Shown: one piece after another, positions 40,414 to 48,039 of the stretch
How positions within the stretch are numbered: position 1 is the stretch's first letter
How the letters are laid out: each line of letters starts with the position of its first letter
Source: JAXLQL01 sp046331625
Lineage (GTDB): Bacteria; Acidobacteriota; Terriglobia; Bryobacterales; Bryobacteraceae
Assembly (NCBI GenBank): GCA_046331625.1
Contig: JAXLQL010000010.1
Location: forward strand, 186,001 to 250,000
Reading direction: 5' to 3'
DNA length: 64,000 nucleotides
Notes under the pieces: model-generated
Databases searched by the model: none
Told to the model about the DNA's origin: nothing
Seen by the model: the letters and a program-made list of their open reading frames with translations, nothing else
Made by a program: the position numbers and the translations under genes

Positions 40414-42183
40414 TCAGCGCCACACCCACTCGAGGCCCACCAGCGCGGCGCGACCGGGCATGCGCACGCCGAAGATCTCTTCGTAGATGCGGTCAGTGAG
40501 GTTCGTCACCTGGACGAACGGATGCACGGGTCCGCGTGTGCGGGCGAGGTAGAGGTCGGCGACGGCGTAGGGATCGCGGGCGAAGCGCTGGACGGCTCCG
40601 ATGCGGGCTCGCGCGGCGAGGCCACCGGGTAGCGCCGATCGCCAGGTGACAAGGCCTTGATGGGTGGGATAGTTGAACGCGTACTTCGACTGCAATCCCG
40701 AGAGCGCATTCTGCACGCCGTGCAGCCCGGTGTAGCCGAGTTCGACGATGTGTCCCTCGCGTGGACGCAGCGTCAGGCCGGCTTCGAGCCCGGTGAAGTG
40801 AAGCTGCTGGAAGTTGGTAGCGCGCCAGATGTCGGCGGGCGTGGCGCGGACATAGTCGATGCCATCGCGCTCGCGGCGCTGGAACACCGTTATCTCGCCG
40901 CGCACGCGGCTACTGGCGTGCCAATCGAGACCGCCCTCGTAGTTCCAGGCGCGCTCGGGACGCAGGTTCGGCGTGCCGCGATTGGCGGGGTCCTGGTAGT
41001 AAAGGTCGGTGTAGGTGGGCAAGCGAAAGGCGCGGCTCGCGTTGGCGCGCAGTTTGAGATGCTCGTTGATCCACGCGCCGCCGGCGATGGACGGAGTGAA
41101 CTGTTTGTCGAACGAGCGATAGATCTCCTCGCGTGCGCCGAGCGAAAGCGAGAAGCGGCGGAGCGCGCGAATGTCGTAGGCTGCGTAGGCCGATCCGCGA
41201 GCGCGGCGGTGATGGCCGAGGTTGTTGCTGGCGATTTCGTCGCCGAGCGCTTCCACGCCCCAGTGCAGTCGCGCGTTGGCGGGCAGCGATTCCCAGCGGC
41301 GAAAGTTCGCTTGCCAGCTTTCGGCGGCGTGGCGATTGGTGAATACTTGCGGACGGTCGCGATAGAGCACGAACAGATCTGTGTGGCGGCGGAAGGCGAA
41401 GCCGGCTTGCGTGCGCTCGCCGATGCCTTGCCGCACCGATGCGAACCAGGTTCGGGTGCGCTCCCAGGAGTTGAAGTTCCCGTAGAACTGTTCGGCGCCG
41501 AAGGGCTTGTCGGCGGTGGCGAGCACGATGTCGGTTCGCTTCCAGCGGGTGAGCGAAGTGAGCGCCAGGTTGCGATAGTCGCGATTGGGGATGAAGCCGG
41601 TGGAGAAGTCGCGCGAGGCGGTGAGTTGCTGGCTGAAATCGCCGCGGGCGTAAGCGGCGGCGACGCGCTGTTGGTTGGTACCAAAGCTGCCGAAGGCACC
41701 GCGGAGACGAAGCTCGGAGTGCTCGGGCGGCTTGGTGATCAAGTGGACCACGCCGCCGACGGCATCGGATCCGTAGAGCGTGGAGCCCGCGCCTTTCAGC
41801 ACTTCGATGCGGTCGAGGGTTTCGAGCGGGACCGGGATGTCGAGGTTGTGGTGGCCGCTCTGCACGTCGTTGAGTCGCATGCCGTCGAGCAGCACGAGTG
41901 TTTGGCCGAAGGTGGATCCGCGGATCGAGAGGTCAGTCTGGATGTTGTTTTGGCCGCGCTGGCGGAGGTCGACGGAGGAGTCGCGATTGAGGAAGTCGAC
42001 GGCGGATCCGGCGAGTGGGAGGTCGTCGCGAACGGGCGTGGAGCGTACGGGGCGGTCGGATTCTTCGGTCGCGATGGGTTGGTAGGCGCCGGTGACGATG
42101 ACGGAGTCGCGCCGCTCGGGTGGTTGGGCCAGCAACGAGACGGAGAACAGTGCAGCGATGCGGGAGAGCCCCAGGAAGCGCAA
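40414..42183 (-). CDS. TonB-dependent outer-membrane receptor (BtuB-like)
   Basis: 589 residues from a TTG at 42183, which gives a signal peptide (RFLGLSRIAALFSVSLLAQ); a longer frame starts inside the REP repeat and is not likely. The plug domain has DLSIRGSTFGQTLVLLDGMRLND and RIEVLKGAGSTLYGSDAVGGVVHLIT, the usual plug signature, followed by a 22-strand barrel with FRLPTYTDLYYQDP and NLRPERAWNYEGG. The closest layout is BtuB/CirA type, moving cobalamin, iron chelates or similar ligands. I see no cobalamin riboswitch upstream. The REP copy immediately upstream occupies the place where a promoter would be expected. Confidence 0.88.
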   Translation of the reverse strand: MRFLGLSRIAALFSVSLLAQPPERRDSVIVTGAYQPIATEESDRPVRSTPVRDDLPLAGSAVDFLNRDSSVDLRQRGQNNIQTDLSIRGSTFGQTLVLLDGMRLNDVQSGHHNLDIPVPLETLDRIEVLKGAGSTLYGSDAVGGVVHLITKPPEHSELRLRGAFGSFGTNQQRVAAAYARGDFSQQLTASRDFSTGFIPNRDYRNLALTSLTRWKRTDIVLATADKPFGAEQFYGNFNSWERTRTWFASVRQGIGERTQAGFAFRRHTDLFVLYRDRPQVFTNRHAAESWQANFRRWESLPANARLHWGVEALGDEIASNNLGHHRRARGSAYAAYDIRALRRFSLSLGAREEIYRSFDKQFTPSIAGGAWINEHLKLRANASRAFRLPTYTDLYYQDPANRGTPNLRPERAWNYEGGLDWHASSRVRGEITVFQRRERDGIDYVRATPADIWRATNFQQLHFTGLEAGLTLRPREGHIVELGYTGLHGVQNALSGLQSKYAFNYPTHQGLVTWRSALPGGLAARARIGAVQRFARDPYAVADLYLARTRGPVHPFVQVTNLTDRIYEEIFGVRMPGRAALVGLEWVWR

Positions 42184-42206
42184 GATTCTATGGTGGCATG
42201 CGCTAT

Positions 42207-42247
42207 GGCGGGACTGAAGTCCCGCGCAGGCTGAAGCCTGCCCCACA
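42207..42247 (-). repeat. REP-like two-hairpin repeat, copy 9
   Basis: An intact unit in reverse orientation, 24 bases upstream of the TTG start of the BtuB-like receptor gene and after the monooxygenase stop. Confidence 0.9.
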
Positions 42248-42277
42248 GGGCAAGTCTACTGCGGGATCAGCAACGTA

Positions 42278-43432
42278 TCAGTCGGCGAGGTGGCCTTCGT
42301 AGCCGGCGATCGGGATGAGGTTCTTCACCGCCATGCTCCGCGGTGTGAGCCGAAGCGCCTGGTCACGGAGCCAGCACAACACTGGGTTGGTCCATTGGCC
42401 CACCGCGCCGAAGCGGCGCGAAGCCATCACGATCGGACCTGTACGCGCGATCCGCGCCGCTTCGTAGGCACGCAAGCCATCGCCGGGGTCGCGATGGGCC
42501 GCCAGAGACCGGGCGAGTTCGAGCCCGTCTTCAATCGCCTGGCAGCCGCCTTGTCCGAGGTTCGGCGTCATCGGGTGCGCTGCGTCACCGAGCAGCGTCA
42601 CACGGCCTGATCCCCAGGCGGGCGCCGGGTCGCGATCGTAAATATCGTTGCGCAACACCGGACCGCTCCGCGATGCCTTTATCAATTGCGGAATCGGAGC
42701 GTGCCAATCGCCGAAGTCCGCGAGCAGGCGATCCACCGGACCCGATTCCGGATCGCGCTCGCCTTCCGGCGTGTTGGCCGTGGCGTACCAATAGACGCGC
42801 CCGCCGTGAATCGGGATGAATCCGAACCGGCGGCCTTGTCCGAATGTCTCGCCGGGCACGAAGCGCCGGGCGTCGAACGGGACCACGGCGCGCCACGCGG
42901 TGTAGCCTGAGTAGCGCAGCTTGCCAGGAGTACCGAGACTCGCCCGCACCGCGGACCGCAGCCCGTCGGCGCCCACCAGCACGTCACCGGCGGCCGAGGC
43001 TCCGCTCTGAAACCGCGCGATCACACCATCCGGACGGCACTCGAAGCTGGCCAGTTCCTGGCCGAAACAGACCGGGACTCCGCTGGCGGCGCGCGTGAGA
43101 GCGGCGACGAGCTCGGCGCGGTGAAAGACGATCATGCCGCCGCCGAGTTTCGACTCCATGTCTCGCGCCGAGGTCCGCGCCAACACGCGGCCGCTTTGGT
43201 TTCTGACGGCGCCTTCGATGTTCGCCAGCCCGATCGCGTCGAGCCCCTCGACTCCGAGCTTCCTCAGTGCCTTCATGGCGTTGGGCCAAAGAGAGATCCC
43301 AGCGCCCACGTCCGCGGCTCCCTGGGCACGCTCGAACACCGCGGCTTCGATTCCTCTTGCTCGCAGGGCAATGGCGGCCGTCAAACCGCCGATGCCACCG
43401 CCGACAATAATGACTCGCACGATTGCTCCCAC
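42278..43432 (-). CDS. FAD-dependent aromatic-ring monooxygenase family protein
   Basis: 384 residues from a GTG at 43432. The FAD-binding GGGIGGLTAAIALRARG lies at the start. The second conserved block is VGADGLRSAVR, and the third is RVTLLGDAAHPMTPNLGQGGCQAIEDG, which holds the ribityl part of FAD. This group of class A flavoprotein hydroxylases uses NAD(P)H and O2 to hydroxylate or epoxidise aromatic or isoprenoid compounds; relatives include salicylate hydroxylases and zeaxanthin epoxidases. The substrate is not readable. It is followed by the BtuB-like gene, probably not in the same operon. Confidence 0.9.
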   Translation of the reverse strand: MGAIVRVIIVGGGIGGLTAAIALRARGIEAAVFERAQGAADVGAGISLWPNAMKALRKLGVEGLDAIGLANIEGAVRNQSGRVLARTSARDMESKLGGGMIVFHRAELVAALTRAASGVPVCFGQELASFECRPDGVIARFQSGASAAGDVLVGADGLRSAVRASLGTPGKLRYSGYTAWRAVVPFDARRFVPGETFGQGRRFGFIPIHGGRVYWYATANTPEGERDPESGPVDRLLADFGDWHAPIPQLIKASRSGPVLRNDIYDRDPAPAWGSGRVTLLGDAAHPMTPNLGQGGCQAIEDGLELARSLAAHRDPGDGLRAYEAARIARTGPIVMASRRFGAVGQWTNPVLCWLRDQALRLTPRSMAVKNLIPIAGYEGHLAD

Positions 43433-43533
43433 TCTATAAGCGCCAACGGGAGGGAAAACCGCTCATCCGATTTTGAGCCGGCTTTCGAACGCACCCCCAC
43501 GAAGTACGATACGGATTCTCCGGGAGAATCCGA

Positions 43534-45864
43534 TCACTGGGTGGAACGTTTTTTAGCGACCGTTTCCGCGTACGATTGGGCCAAACGGCGGGTGAGTGTG
43601 GGCATGTCCCAGTGTTCTTCCACCAGGCGCCGCGCGCGCTCGGCCATGGCGCGAGCCTTGGCGGGATCGGCAAATAAGTCGAGGATGTGCTGGGCGAACT
43701 CGGTCGGATTGTCAGCCAGCGCACAGACCTCGCCGTCGCGCTCGGCCAAGCCTTCCGCGCCCACCATGGTGGAGACCACCGGAATCCCGCTCGCGAAGGC
43801 TTCGAGCAGCTTCACGCGGACTCCGGATCCGGCCAGGATAGGGCAGATGAACACTGCGTACTCGCCGAGCGGGGCGAGGATGTCGTCGACGTAACCGCGG
43901 AGGTCGATCGCTTCGCCGAAATCGGGGAGCGAGTACTTGGGCGGGGGATCGCTGCCAATCACCACCAGCCGCGCTTCCGGACATCCTGCCATCACGTGCG
44001 GCAGAGCGTGATTCACGAACCAGTAGAGCGCTTCCTGATTCGGCAAGTGGCGGAAGCTGCCGAGAAAGAGCATGGTCTTCGGCTTGCGTCCATCGAAGCG
44101 GCAGGGATAAGCGGAGGCGGTGACGCCGGCGCGAAGCTCGTGGTCCACGCGCGGGGCGAGCGCCGGTGCGAATTGCAGCAGGTAGTCGCGGTTGGAGGCG
44201 CTGCAGACTTGCACGCGGTCAAAGCGCGGGAGCTCGGTGAGCTCATAGCGCAGCGAGCGCAAGTACTCGTAGGAAGCCGCGGCGCGCTTCATCGCTCCGC
44301 GCATGTGCGGAAGCTGGCGGCCGATCGACTGGAAGTAGAGATCGTGCTCGAACAGGATCTGAGCAATGCGGCGGAACTCGCAGCGATACTGGCCCATGGG
44401 CAGGTACTCGAGCTGCACCACGTCGATCGATTGGAGGTAGATCTGCCGGTGGATGAGCCACTCGAGATCGCCGTTTTGGTACTCCACCACGGCATGCGGA
44501 TTCACGGCTCCGAAGCTGTGCGTCTGACCTTCGAGGCGAACCAGAAACTCGGCCGAGCCGCACTTCGCCGCCAAGTCGTCATGCGGCGCGATCTCCTTGG
44601 GTTCATCCACCAACACGAGCAGGTGGAGACGGCACAGAGGGGCGAGTTCGGAACATGTTTGAAACATAAACACGCCCCCGCCGTGTACGGGCGGGCAGAT
44701 CGGATAAGGCGAGACGAAGAGTACGTTTAGCCGCTCGGGCTTGACTGGCAGCGCGGCGAAGCGGTCTCGGAAGTAGCCTCCCAGCGGGCGGCGGAAAGTT
44801 TCCGTGTCGGAAATCGCCGCCAAGCTCCGTGCGCGCCACCGCGAGCGCAACGCGCCGGGAAGCTGCAGGAATGCGCGGCCGAGCGCGGACAAGTTCGGGC
44901 GCTCGAGCGAATTGCCGAACGGCAGCGAGAGCAAGGCTCCTGCCCAGGCGAAGACAAAGTGCGAGAAGATGCGGCCTGGCTCGTGGATGTTCTTCCAGGC
45001 GAACAGCACGAAGTTCTTGCGCACCACGTTGTCTATGAACTCACGCGAGAACTTCTTGCCGATGGTGCCGCGGTGCTCGTGCCAGACGTGTGACGCCGGC
45101 TGATAGAGCACCTTCCAGCCGCGCTTCCATGCTCCGAAGCCGAGGTCGGTGTCTTCGAGATAGAACGGCTTCAGCAACTCGTCGAAGCCGCCGAGCTCGA
45201 GAAACTTCCGGCGATCGAAGGCGCACGATCCGCCGCCGCCGTAGAAGCACGGGAACAGCCGGTCGACTTTGTCGTCGAGCCGGTGGCGTACGCGCAGCCA
45301 GCCATTTTTCCACCAGGCTTGGGTAAGTCCGGTTTCCTCGCGCGGCTTCTGCGGATCGGAGAAGAAGATCTGGCACGATACGGCGAACACCGTCTCATCG
45401 CTGAAGCCGGCCAGCAGCGGCGCCAGAAAATCCGGCGCCACGCGCATATCGGAATTGAGCAGCACCACCACGTCATTGCGGGCGGCGCGGAATCCGGCAT
45501 TCGATCCGCCGCCGAAGCCGAGATTCTCCGGCAGCGCGACGACATTGACCTGAGGGAACCGCTCGCGAATGAACTGCGCCGAGCCGTCAGTGGATCCGTT
45601 ATCCACCACCACGATTTCGTTTTCCGCGTTGCCGGCCAGCGCTTCCACCACGCTCGGGAGGTACTTGTCGAGCAGGTCACGGCCGTTCCAGTTGGGGATC
45701 ACCACCGAGGCTGCATCGGTTCGCGGGCGCGAGTCCGCCGGAGCGCGCTTGCGGCCGGCCACCATCCAGAGCAGGTCCGCTAGAGCGACAGCGATGAGCG
45801 GGATCCCAACCAGTAGCGGGGACAATAGCAACAGGGGAATCGCGCGAAGCGTGCGGACGAGCAT
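43534..45864 (-). CDS. two-domain glycosyltransferase (GT2 fused to GT4)
   Basis: 776 residues. A membrane anchor (PLLLLSPLLVGIPLIAVALADLLWM) comes first. A GT2 domain covers about 52-300: VVIPNWNGRDLLDKYLPSV, EIVVVDNGSTDGS, VVLLNSDMRV with the DxD-like site, and FYLEDTDLGF. A linker with one more hydrophobic stretch (FVFAWAGALLSLPFG) leads to a GT4 domain at about 385-770, with LNVLFVSPYPICPPVHGGG, FLGSFRHLPNQEALYWF and CPILAGSGVRVKLLEAFASGIPVVST, where the family Glu sits. One chain thus adds two sugars, probably to a lipid-linked surface glycan. It runs alone, between the monooxygenase and the divergent PAS gene. Confidence 0.9.
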   Translation of the reverse strand: MLVRTLRAIPLLLLSPLLVGIPLIAVALADLLWMVAGRKRAPADSRPRTDAASVVIPNWNGRDLLDKYLPSVVEALAGNAENEIVVVDNGSTDGSAQFIRERFPQVNVVALPENLGFGGGSNAGFRAARNDVVVLLNSDMRVAPDFLAPLLAGFSDETVFAVSCQIFFSDPQKPREETGLTQAWWKNGWLRVRHRLDDKVDRLFPCFYGGGGSCAFDRRKFLELGGFDELLKPFYLEDTDLGFGAWKRGWKVLYQPASHVWHEHRGTIGKKFSREFIDNVVRKNFVLFAWKNIHEPGRIFSHFVFAWAGALLSLPFGNSLERPNLSALGRAFLQLPGALRSRWRARSLAAISDTETFRRPLGGYFRDRFAALPVKPERLNVLFVSPYPICPPVHGGGVFMFQTCSELAPLCRLHLLVLVDEPKEIAPHDDLAAKCGSAEFLVRLEGQTHSFGAVNPHAVVEYQNGDLEWLIHRQIYLQSIDVVQLEYLPMGQYRCEFRRIAQILFEHDLYFQSIGRQLPHMRGAMKRAAASYEYLRSLRYELTELPRFDRVQVCSASNRDYLLQFAPALAPRVDHELRAGVTASAYPCRFDGRKPKTMLFLGSFRHLPNQEALYWFVNHALPHVMAGCPEARLVVIGSDPPPKYSLPDFGEAIDLRGYVDDILAPLGEYAVFICPILAGSGVRVKLLEAFASGIPVVSTMVGAEGLAERDGEVCALADNPTEFAQHILDLFADPAKARAMAERARRLVEEHWDMPTLTRRLAQSYAETVAKKRSTQ

Positions 45865-45971
45865 CGAAAGCCGAACCTACAGGATAGTCTCTGCTACCAT
45901 TGGCTGCTGGAAGATTCGTCCTGCAAACTTTTGGAGGCCGAACCGGGGGGCAGTCCCAGTACGAAGCCCCT

Positions 45972-47012
45972 ATGTCCAGGCGATCACGGGAGAGAGAGAA
46001 TAAGGCGTTCATGCACATCGTGGTACCTCATCGGGTGGCACTGTTGGCGGGGCGCGCGAGCCTGGTCTTGGCGCTGGCTTCGTTCGGTTGGAGTGTCTGG
46101 TGTCTCAACGGCGCCTGGCACGCTCACCCGGCGTTTCGCGATCCAGGCGTCCAGCGTTGGGGCGCGGCCACGGCGCTCGCCGCTGCTTGCATCCTGAGTC
46201 TGCTGTATGCCGAGCGTAGCGCCTTGCGTCCAGGCATTCGGCTACGCTGGTGGCAATCGGCGGTGGAGGCTTCGACCGATGGCGTGTTTCTCACCGATCG
46301 GCACCTGCGCATTGTCGATTGCAATGATCGCTGCCGCGAAATGTTGGGATTTTCGCGCCGTGAGCTCCGGGGGCAGGGACTCGAGTGCATCCTTCCCTTC
46401 GAACCAGGGCTGCAGTTACAAGCGGCGCAATCGACGGAGCGTTTTTCGCACGCGCGGGTGCGGGCGATGCATCGCGACGGAAGCCGCATTTGGCTCGACG
46501 TGTATCTGCATTTTCACCGCTTCGGGCGCAAGCATGGTTACATCGCGTTTGCACGGGCATCCAATACGCAGAGTCCCAGCGAGCCGCTTTACCGCGAGGA
46601 AGTGCGGTTCCTGACGAACCTGCTCGATTTTGCCCCGGCCGTGTTCCTTGCCATGGACAGCCGCGGGTGCGTGGTGCGGATGAGCGAAACAGCGGAGCAG
46701 ATTCTGGGCTACTCGGCGGCCGAGATCCGGCTCACGCCGTATTGGCAGATGTTCCTGCAGGGCGCCGAAGCCGGACAGGCGCAGTCCGAGTTCCAGATGC
46801 TCGACCGTAACTTCGCCACCGACAGCCATCGCGTGGCTCTGCCGACAGTGGATCAGACTTGGAAGACGCGCTCTGGTGTGTACCGCAGATTACGTTGGAC
46901 GCGGAATTTGGTGCTCGACGAGAAGGGTGCGCTGACGCATGTGATCGCAGTGGGGCATCCCGTGGAGGCAGTGGCGGCTGCCGTGCCGGGCAAGGTGCTG
47001 CAGGCGTCCTGA
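45972..47012 (+). CDS. membrane-anchored tandem PAS protein without output domain
   Basis: 346 residues from the ATG at 45972; the ATG at 46011 (MHIVVPHRVALL) has AAGG upstream and is equally possible. Two hydrophobic segments near the start (LLAGRASLVLALASFGWSVWCL and WGAATALAAACILSLLY) precede two PAS domains (SAVEASTDGVFLTDRHLRIVDCNDRCREMLGFSRRE and LLDFAPAVFLAMDSRGCVVRMSETAEQILGYSAAE). The chain ends shortly after the second PAS, so there is no kinase, cyclase or methyl-accepting part. It may be a sensor that acts through a partner, or a truncated receptor. Confidence 0.8.
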   Translation: MSRRSRERENKAFMHIVVPHRVALLAGRASLVLALASFGWSVWCLNGAWHAHPAFRDPGVQRWGAATALAAACILSLLYAERSALRPGIRLRWWQSAVEASTDGVFLTDRHLRIVDCNDRCREMLGFSRRELRGQGLECILPFEPGLQLQAAQSTERFSHARVRAMHRDGSRIWLDVYLHFHRFGRKHGYIAFARASNTQSPSEPLYREEVRFLTNLLDFAPAVFLAMDSRGCVVRMSETAEQILGYSAAEIRLTPYWQMFLQGAEAGQAQSEFQMLDRNFATDSHRVALPTVDQTWKTRSGVYRRLRWTRNLVLDEKGALTHVIAVGHPVEAVAAAVPGKVLQAS

Positions 47013-47069
47013 GGCGAGTCCGTTCGCTTTTTTACAAAATCTTCGAAACTCCGCGACATCTTCTTGGCG

Positions 47070-47127
47070 CGAATCCTTCAAGATCGTATGGAACTCTCGT
47101 AAGAGACAGTTCGACGGGAAGGATTCG
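47070..47127 (+). promoter_or_regulatory. structured 5' leader of tail-tube-like gene
   Basis: A perfect ten-base inverted repeat, CGAATCCTTC (47070-47079) and GAAGGATTCG (47118-47127), encloses a second imperfect stem (GAACTCTC with GAGACAGTTC). The outer stem ends seven bases before the ribosome-binding site AAAGGAGC. In the transcript it would form a long hairpin close to the start site. No T-run follows, so it is not a terminator. Confidence 0.55.
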
Positions 47128-47144
47128 GTAAAGGAGCTATCGCA

Positions 47145-47957
47145 ATGGGCAAGCAACAACTCGGGCAAACCCAACATCTTCTGGAGTTGGACGGGCGGAT
47201 CGCCTGCCGCATCCATGATTTCGACAGCGTGGGCCTGACGGGTGGTTCGCGTGCCGCCGGAAGGCCCATGAACTTCTCCATCGGCGCCGGGACATCTTCC
47301 GATGTCTTTCGGTGGATCGCCAAATCCACGGCGGAAGGCGCGAGGAAATCGGGAGCGATCATCGCGATGAACTCATCGCTTCAATCGGTGCTTCGGCTTC
47401 GCTTTCTGAACGCCCTGATCGCGTCCATCGGCATCCCCGAGTTGAGTCCGGCCATTGGCAATGGCTACCTGAGGCTCGGGATTCTTCCGGAACAGTTCAC
47501 CGAAGTGATCGGCCAGGAGAAGGTCAATCCGGGGGTGCACGGAGGCTCATTCGGGCCACTACGTACGGGCTCGTTTCGCCTGGCCATCGAGGGCCTGGAA
47601 AAGGACTGCGCTCATGTGAAACGCATCTTGCCGTTCGCCATCCGGACCAAGACCAAGGGTCTCTATGTGGGATCGAGCACCGCGCCGGCTTTCGAGCCGA
47701 CCGGAAGCGAAGTTCCCAACCTCGTATTGGAGCTTCCGGCCGCGCAAGCAGTCGAGATGTGGGCTTGGCACGAGGCCACCCTCGCCGGATCGCCGCAAAC
47801 CGCGACGAAGAATGGAACGCTACAACTGGCTCCCGGCTCCGGTCATTCGTCCCCGAAGATCGATCTTCGAGGACTGAGTATCGTCAGCGTCTCGAAGGGA
47901 AGCGGCGTTGCCCGCGTGGAACTGGCCTGCGAGTCGATGATGGTGTCGGCGGGGTGA
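47145..47957 (+). CDS. T4 gp19-like (phage tail tube type) protein, probable two-domain
   Basis: 270 residues starting MGKQQLGQTQHLLELDGRIACRI with AAAGGAG seven to ten bases upstream. The first half fits the tail-tube pattern: start, SVGLTGGSR, then VFRWIAKSTAEGARKSGAIIAMNSSLQSVLRLRFLNALIASIGIPEL and LRLGILPEQFTEVI, which mirrors the W-G-R / strand / F-x-N-A / L-x-x-E-x-x-E layout of gp19 proteins. The second half repeats the layout (LVLELPAAQAVEMWAWHEATL, then IDLRGLSIVSVSKGSGVARVELACESM). Such proteins form the inner tubes of phage tails, type VI secretion and contractile injection systems. No sheath, baseplate or spike genes are nearby, so it is an orphan. The family call is an inference from pattern, not certain. 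Confidence 0.5.
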   Translation: MGKQQLGQTQHLLELDGRIACRIHDFDSVGLTGGSRAAGRPMNFSIGAGTSSDVFRWIAKSTAEGARKSGAIIAMNSSLQSVLRLRFLNALIASIGIPELSPAIGNGYLRLGILPEQFTEVIGQEKVNPGVHGGSFGPLRTGSFRLAIEGLEKDCAHVKRILPFAIRTKTKGLYVGSSTAPAFEPTGSEVPNLVLELPAAQAVEMWAWHEATLAGSPQTATKNGTLQLAPGSGHSSPKIDLRGLSIVSVSKGSGVARVELACESMMVSAG

Positions 47958-48039
47958 AGCGCGAGGTTGGGGGGCGTAGATTCGGAGCCACGCCGCGAGG
48001 CGATTGCGCGCGGCAGGTGGGTTCGATAGCATCGAATCC

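Noticed and set aside
42184..42277. Cobalamin riboswitch upstream of the BtuB-like receptor
   Set aside because: The gap is too short and is occupied by a REP copy; no B12-box was seen.
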